Source: Sandaracinaceae bacterium (GTDB lineage Bacteria > Myxococcota_A > Polyangia > Polyangiales > Sandaracinaceae). From it: a DNA stretch of 64,000 bases. Within the stretch, counting starts at the first letter, position 1. Each line of letters opens with the position of its first letter. The stretch spans positions 124,001 through 188,000 of the forward strand of contig JAVJQK010000109.1 in NCBI GenBank assembly GCA_040218145.1. Direction: 5' to 3'. The notes under the pieces are model-generated. The model made no database searches, had not been told where the DNA came from, and was given only the letters and a program-made list of their open reading frames with translations. Positions 60,735-64,000 of this stretch are shown here, piece by piece. The position numbers and the translations under genes were made by a program.

Positions 60735-62446
60735 CGCTGGGGCGCCTCCGCGGTGGCGGGCCGCTCGAGGCCCACGAGCTGGAGCTCACCCGGACCCTTG
60801 GCGTACAGGTGCGCCCTCGCGGGCAGCGTGGTCTCTCTCCCGGGCGTCTGCGCGATCACGTCCACCACCAGGTAGGTCGGGTCGGCCGCGCTGGCCGCGA
60901 GCTCTGGCAACGCGACGCACACGTAGTGCTCTCGAGACCGGGTGACGCCGGGCGCCTCCGCCGGCTCGAGCGCGGCCCCCACCCACGCGCGCGCCGAGTA
61001 ACGACGCGTCTCACGCTCGCGGATTCCGCTCCATGTGGCCAGGTCTTGCATGCAGAGCTCGCTGCCGCCCTCCTCTCGAGGTCGTACATAGGGCCACGTC
61101 AATGGTGACAAGCGCGTGAGGTACCGCTCGAGGATCCGGTCGCGCCGTCCGGCGAGGATGCGCGCGAGCTCCTGCTCCACCACGGGATCGGCGAAGCGCC
61201 CCTGCCGGGCGAGGGCCCGGAGGTGCGGGTCCTGGAAGCGCGCGATGATGCGCGCCATCCACGCCGCGTCGTGCTCGGTGTGTCGGTCGAACGACGGATT
61301 GGGATAGCCCGGCCGCCACGCGTCGGGCTCGAAGCGGAAGACGTCGTAGTAGCCGAGCGTGCGGCCCGCCGGCCCCTCCTGCGCCTCGAACCAGGGCCGG
61401 GAGAACATGTCGAGCGTGAGCCAGTCGGTGACGATGTGCTCGAAGTCGAGGTAGCCGGAGTGGCCGAAGCGGCGGACCAGATACTCCCACTCGTGCACGA
61501 TGCCGAAGCAGTCGCCGAAGTCGATCATGTAGTGCCGCACGTAGCCGTCGGGCTGATCGTCCTCGGTCATCCACGCGGCCAGCGTGTTCTCCTGGCGCGA
61601 GTCGATGTGGTCGGTCCAGGCGGCGAGCACGAACATGCCGCGGGTCTCGCGGCGGTGCTCGTGCGGCACGACGTCGTTGGGGTCGTCGGGGCGGGTCCCC
61701 TGATAGCGCCACGGGCTGATCGGCCGGCCGTCGATGAAGCGGCTGACGCTCGCGCGGTAGCGCCCGTCCGGGAGCTGGAGCGCCGCCTCCATCACGCTGT
61801 CGATGTGGTGCTGCTGGAGCGGCTCCTCGACGCCGTTGGTGCGCTCGATGGTCGCCTCGGGGTCGACGACCAGGATGTCGCGGTCGAAGTGGACCACCCG
61901 GTTGCACGGCGTCCAGTAGCCGGCCGCGTGATAGATGGCGGCGCCGATGGTGTCGGCCGCGCCGGGTCGCCAGGGCTGGATGGTCCCCTCGGTCTTGAGG
62001 AGATAGCGCGCGCCGTTGGCGTCGCGGATCTGGAAGCCCGGGTTGGCGCCGTCGGGCTTGCCGCCGACGATGGTCCACGGCCCAGGGATGGCGAAGCTCT
62101 CGCCGCACGCTCCCTGCGCGACCGCCTCGGGGCTCATGAGCCGACGGCTCAGGCGGTTCTGATACCAGCTCGAGTCGGGGACCTCGTCGAGCGCGTTGAC
62201 GTTGATGGCCTCGCGGGGCGGCTCGAAGAGCCAGAACTCGCTGACGGGCCGAAAGAAGGCGTTGTCGGCGCCGTCCCACATGTACGGGGAGTAGAAGCTC
62301 TCCGGCATGGGCCGGAAGCGGCGCTGATCGGAGTCCTCCCACATGACGTCGGCGAGCGGATATCTGCGCAGGCCCGTCGTGGCGCAGCTCGTCAGCAGCG
62401 CGGTGAACAGGAGCGCGAGCGGGACTGCGCGGGTGGTTCGGGTCAC
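60731..62446 (-). CDS. Lipoprotein with protein-kinase-like catalytic motifs, uncharacterised family
   Basis: GTG 62446 gives signal VTRTTRAVPLALLFTALLTS and lipobox Cys21; the frame is open further upstream but that part overlaps the divergent peptidase gene. The product is 571 aa. NVNALDEVPDSSWYQNRLS (82-100) is the family hallmark I recall from unannotated acidobacterial and myxobacterial proteins. Kinase-type residues are spaced correctly: K151 in YLLKTEG, D282 and N287 in HIDSRQENTL (HxDxxxxN), and D309 in MIDFGDCFG (DFG). This suggests an extracytoplasmic atypical kinase fold. Activity and substrate are unknown. It is coupled to the Omp85-like barrel gene by an ATGA overlap. Confidence 0.8.
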   Translation of the reverse strand: MTRTTRAVPLALLFTALLTSCATTGLRRYPLADVMWEDSDQRRFRPMPESFYSPYMWDGADNAFFRPVSEFWLFEPPREAINVNALDEVPDSSWYQNRLSRRLMSPEAVAQGACGESFAIPGPWTIVGGKPDGANPGFQIRDANGARYLLKTEGTIQPWRPGAADTIGAAIYHAAGYWTPCNRVVHFDRDILVVDPEATIERTNGVEEPLQQHHIDSVMEAALQLPDGRYRASVSRFIDGRPISPWRYQGTRPDDPNDVVPHEHRRETRGMFVLAAWTDHIDSRQENTLAAWMTEDDQPDGYVRHYMIDFGDCFGIVHEWEYLVRRFGHSGYLDFEHIVTDWLTLDMFSRPWFEAQEGPAGRTLGYYDVFRFEPDAWRPGYPNPSFDRHTEHDAAWMARIIARFQDPHLRALARQGRFADPVVEQELARILAGRRDRILERYLTRLSPLTWPYVRPREEGGSELCMQDLATWSGIRERETRRYSARAWVGAALEPAEAPGVTRSREHYVCVALPELAASAADPTYLVVDVIAQTPGRETTLPARAHLYAKGPGELQLVGLERPATAEAPQR

Positions 62447-62593
62447 GTGATGGGTCCAGGTAGCCCCAAACGCGCCGGAGGGCACGCGGAGCGGGGCCGA
62501 TGGTGAAACATCCGCGGGACTGCGGTAAAGAGTCGCCTTCCGCGCGGGCGCTCCGCGCGAGACGAACCGATTCCGGCTGAACGAGGTGATGGG

Positions 62594-64000
62594 TTGAGCG
62601 AGACGGATTCTTTTGGCGAGCTGGTCGCCCACCTGCGGCGCATCGAGACGGTCGACGGGATCTCGAACACCCTCGACTGGGACCAGCAGACGATGATGCC
62701 CCCCAAGGCCGCGGCGCTCCGCGGGGAGCAGCAGGCCCTGCTCGCTGGTCTCTCGCATGCGTACATCTCGGATCCCCGGATCGGCGACTGGCTCACCGCG
62801 CTCGAGGGCTCCGAAGACCCGGTGCGCGCGGCGACCTCGAGGAACCTGGGGCGCACGTACCGCCGTGAGAAGCGGGTGCCGGCAGATTTGGTCGACGCGC
62901 TCGCCCGGGCCAAGAGCGAGGGCTTCGGCGCGTGGGTCCAGGCGAAGAAGTCCTCGGACTGGGCGAGCTTCGAGCCGAAGCTCCAGCACCTGGTCGATCT
63001 GACGCGGCGACGGGCCGAGGCCATCGACGCCGAGCGCCACCCCTACGAGGTGCTGCTCGAGGAGTTCGATCCCGGCAGCACGGTCGCGACCCTGCGCGAC
63101 ACCTTCGGCCGCCTGCGCGATGGGCTGGTGCCGCTGCTCGAGGCGATCGCCGGCGCGCCGCAGCTCCAGGGCATCGACCGCGAGCTCTCCGTCGAAGGGC
63201 AAGAGAGCTTGCATCGTGAGATCGCGGAGGCGCTCGGCTACGACTTCGGCGCCGGTCGCCTCGACCACGCGGAGCACCCCTTCACGAGCGGCCTCGGCCC
63301 GGGAGACGTCCGCATCACGACGCACCTGTCGGCGGACGACTTCTTCGGCGGGCTCGGCAGCACCGTGCACGAGACGGGGCACGCCCTCTACGAGCAGGGG
63401 CTGCCTCACGCGCACCGCGGCACCACCGTCGCGGAGGCGGCGAGCTTCGGCCTGCACGAGTCGCAGTCGCGCTTCTGGGAGAACTTCGTCGGACGCTCGG
63501 AGGCCTTCTTCCGGTGGCTCGCGCCCAAGCTGCCCGCCCACTTCGAGGGGGCCACGCCCGACGCCGACGCGCTCTACCGAGCCGCGAACCGGGTCATGCC
63601 GTCGCTGATCCGCGTCGAGGCGGACGAGGTGACCTACAACCTGCACGTCATCGTGCGCTTCGAGCTCGAGCTGGCGCTCTTCGAGGGCACGCTCGCCGTC
63701 TCCGATCTGCCCGCGGCCTGGAACGCCAAGTACGAGGAGTACCTCGGCGTGACGCCCCCCGACGACGCGCGCGGCGTGCTGCAGGACGTGCACTGGTCGA
63801 GCGGCGCGTTCGCCTATTTCCCGAGCTACACCCTCGGCAACCTCTACGCCGCGTCGATGGGCAAGGCGCTCGAGGAGACCCTGCCCGCGCTCTGGTCACA
63901 GATCGAAGCGGGAGAGTTCGCGCCGATCCTGGGGTGGCTCCGCGAGAAGGTGCACGCGCGCGGCCACCTGCTAGAAGCCCCCGAGATCGTGAAGGAAGCG
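62594..64000 (+). CDS. Carboxypeptidase Taq (M32 family), 3' end cut by window
   Basis: TTG 62594 is chosen with GAGGTG 62583-62588 as ribosome site; the overlapping ATG reads straight into TGA. At least 469 residues are visible of a family near 500. The zinc site HETGH is at 259-263, followed by GTTVAEAASFGLHESQSRFW, the M32 pattern with the third ligand and catalytic Glu. ETVDGISNTLDWDQQTMMP near the N-terminus is also typical. M32 enzymes remove C-terminal residues from peptides in the cytoplasm. It is divergent from the kinase-like lipoprotein, with 147 bp between starts. Confidence 0.93.
   Translation, partial: MSETDSFGELVAHLRRIETVDGISNTLDWDQQTMMPPKAAALRGEQQALLAGLSHAYISDPRIGDWLTALEGSEDPVRAATSRNLGRTYRREKRVPADLVDALARAKSEGFGAWVQAKKSSDWASFEPKLQHLVDLTRRRAEAIDAERHPYEVLLEEFDPGSTVATLRDTFGRLRDGLVPLLEAIAGAPQLQGIDRELSVEGQESLHREIAEALGYDFGAGRLDHAEHPFTSGLGPGDVRITTHLSADDFFGGLGSTVHETGHALYEQGLPHAHRGTTVAEAASFGLHESQSRFWENFVGRSEAFFRWLAPKLPAHFEGATPDADALYRAANRVMPSLIRVEADEVTYNLHVIVRFELELALFEGTLAVSDLPAAWNAKYEEYLGVTPPDDARGVLQDVHWSSGAFAYFPSYTLGNLYAASMGKALEETLPALWSQIEAGEFAPILGWLREKVHARGHLLEAPEIVKEA

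Noticed and set aside
62447..63793. Open upstream extension of the kinase-like lipoprotein frame
   Set aside because: It is antisense to the M32 peptidase, has no motif, and would bury a good lipoprotein signal that starts at GTG 62446.
1..64000. CRISPR arrays, insertion sequences, integrases or phage genes
   Set aside because: No regularly spaced repeats, transposase motifs or terminal inverted repeats were seen; the tandem repeats present are all short, in-frame and inside genes.

Overview
The window is very GC-rich, densely coded chromosomal DNA. Many lipoproteins have Asp/Gly/Ala/Ser-rich linkers after the lipobox. There is a thrombospondin-type-3 repeat protease, a membrane Ser/Thr kinase and several BamA/TonB-type outer-membrane proteins. 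Together these suggest a myxobacterium-like Gram-negative (Myxococcota, probably Polyangia). No rRNA, tRNA, CRISPR array, insertion sequence or phage gene was seen. Every assignment was read by eye from sequence; no database search was run.

Layout. 0-13.4 kb: housekeeping and envelope genes. These are a lysyl-oxidase-like secreted protein (cut by the window edge), a SWIM/SNF2 helicase, a membrane Ser/Thr kinase, an L,D-transpeptidase lipoprotein, a glutathione S-transferase, an SRPBCC protein, an SLC13-type anion transporter and a lipoprotein. 13.4-18.6 kb: an AraC regulator divergent from a methyltransferase, a beta-propeller-like lipoprotein divergent from an alpha/beta hydrolase, and a voltage-gated-type K+ channel with RCK domain. 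18.6-25.1 kb: a fatty-acid degradation operon (TetR, acyl-CoA dehydrogenase, MaoC hydratase, two-domain FabG, FadI-like thiolase) behind a double palindromic operator. 25.3-27.4 kb: a glycine-rich RRM protein with a strong terminator, two small envelope proteins and a double-CDGSH Fe-S protein.

27.8-45.1 kb is a complete ABC-transporter-dependent (group-2-like) capsule locus. It holds KdsD, a small lipoprotein, KpsM-T-E-D, Kdo synthesis (KdsA, KdsC, KdsB), and the Kdo-linker transferases KpsC and KpsS. It is followed by a variable end with a methyltransferase, a glycosyltransferase, a further Capsule_synth-type protein and two mutually homologous parallel-beta-helix lipoproteins on the opposite strand. 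Most Kps genes overlap by 4 nt, indicating one translationally coupled operon. 45.2-48.3 kb: pstSCA without pstB or phoU, plus a small membrane protein. 48.4-51.8 kb: a TonB-dependent receptor with an N-terminal TonB-C-like domain, coupled to a lipoprotein.

51.8-59.1 kb: a lipoprotein overlapping a trypsin-like protease with TSP3 repeats (an 11-nt poly-C tract lies just after its signal sequence), a NYN-LOTUS protein, a receiver-like protein and an RlmL-type RNA methyltransferase. 59.1-62.4 kb: an ATGA-coupled pair of an uncharacterised lipoprotein with protein-kinase-like catalytic motifs and an Omp85-like barrel. This pair is the best candidate here for an undescribed system. The window ends inside an M32 carboxypeptidase.
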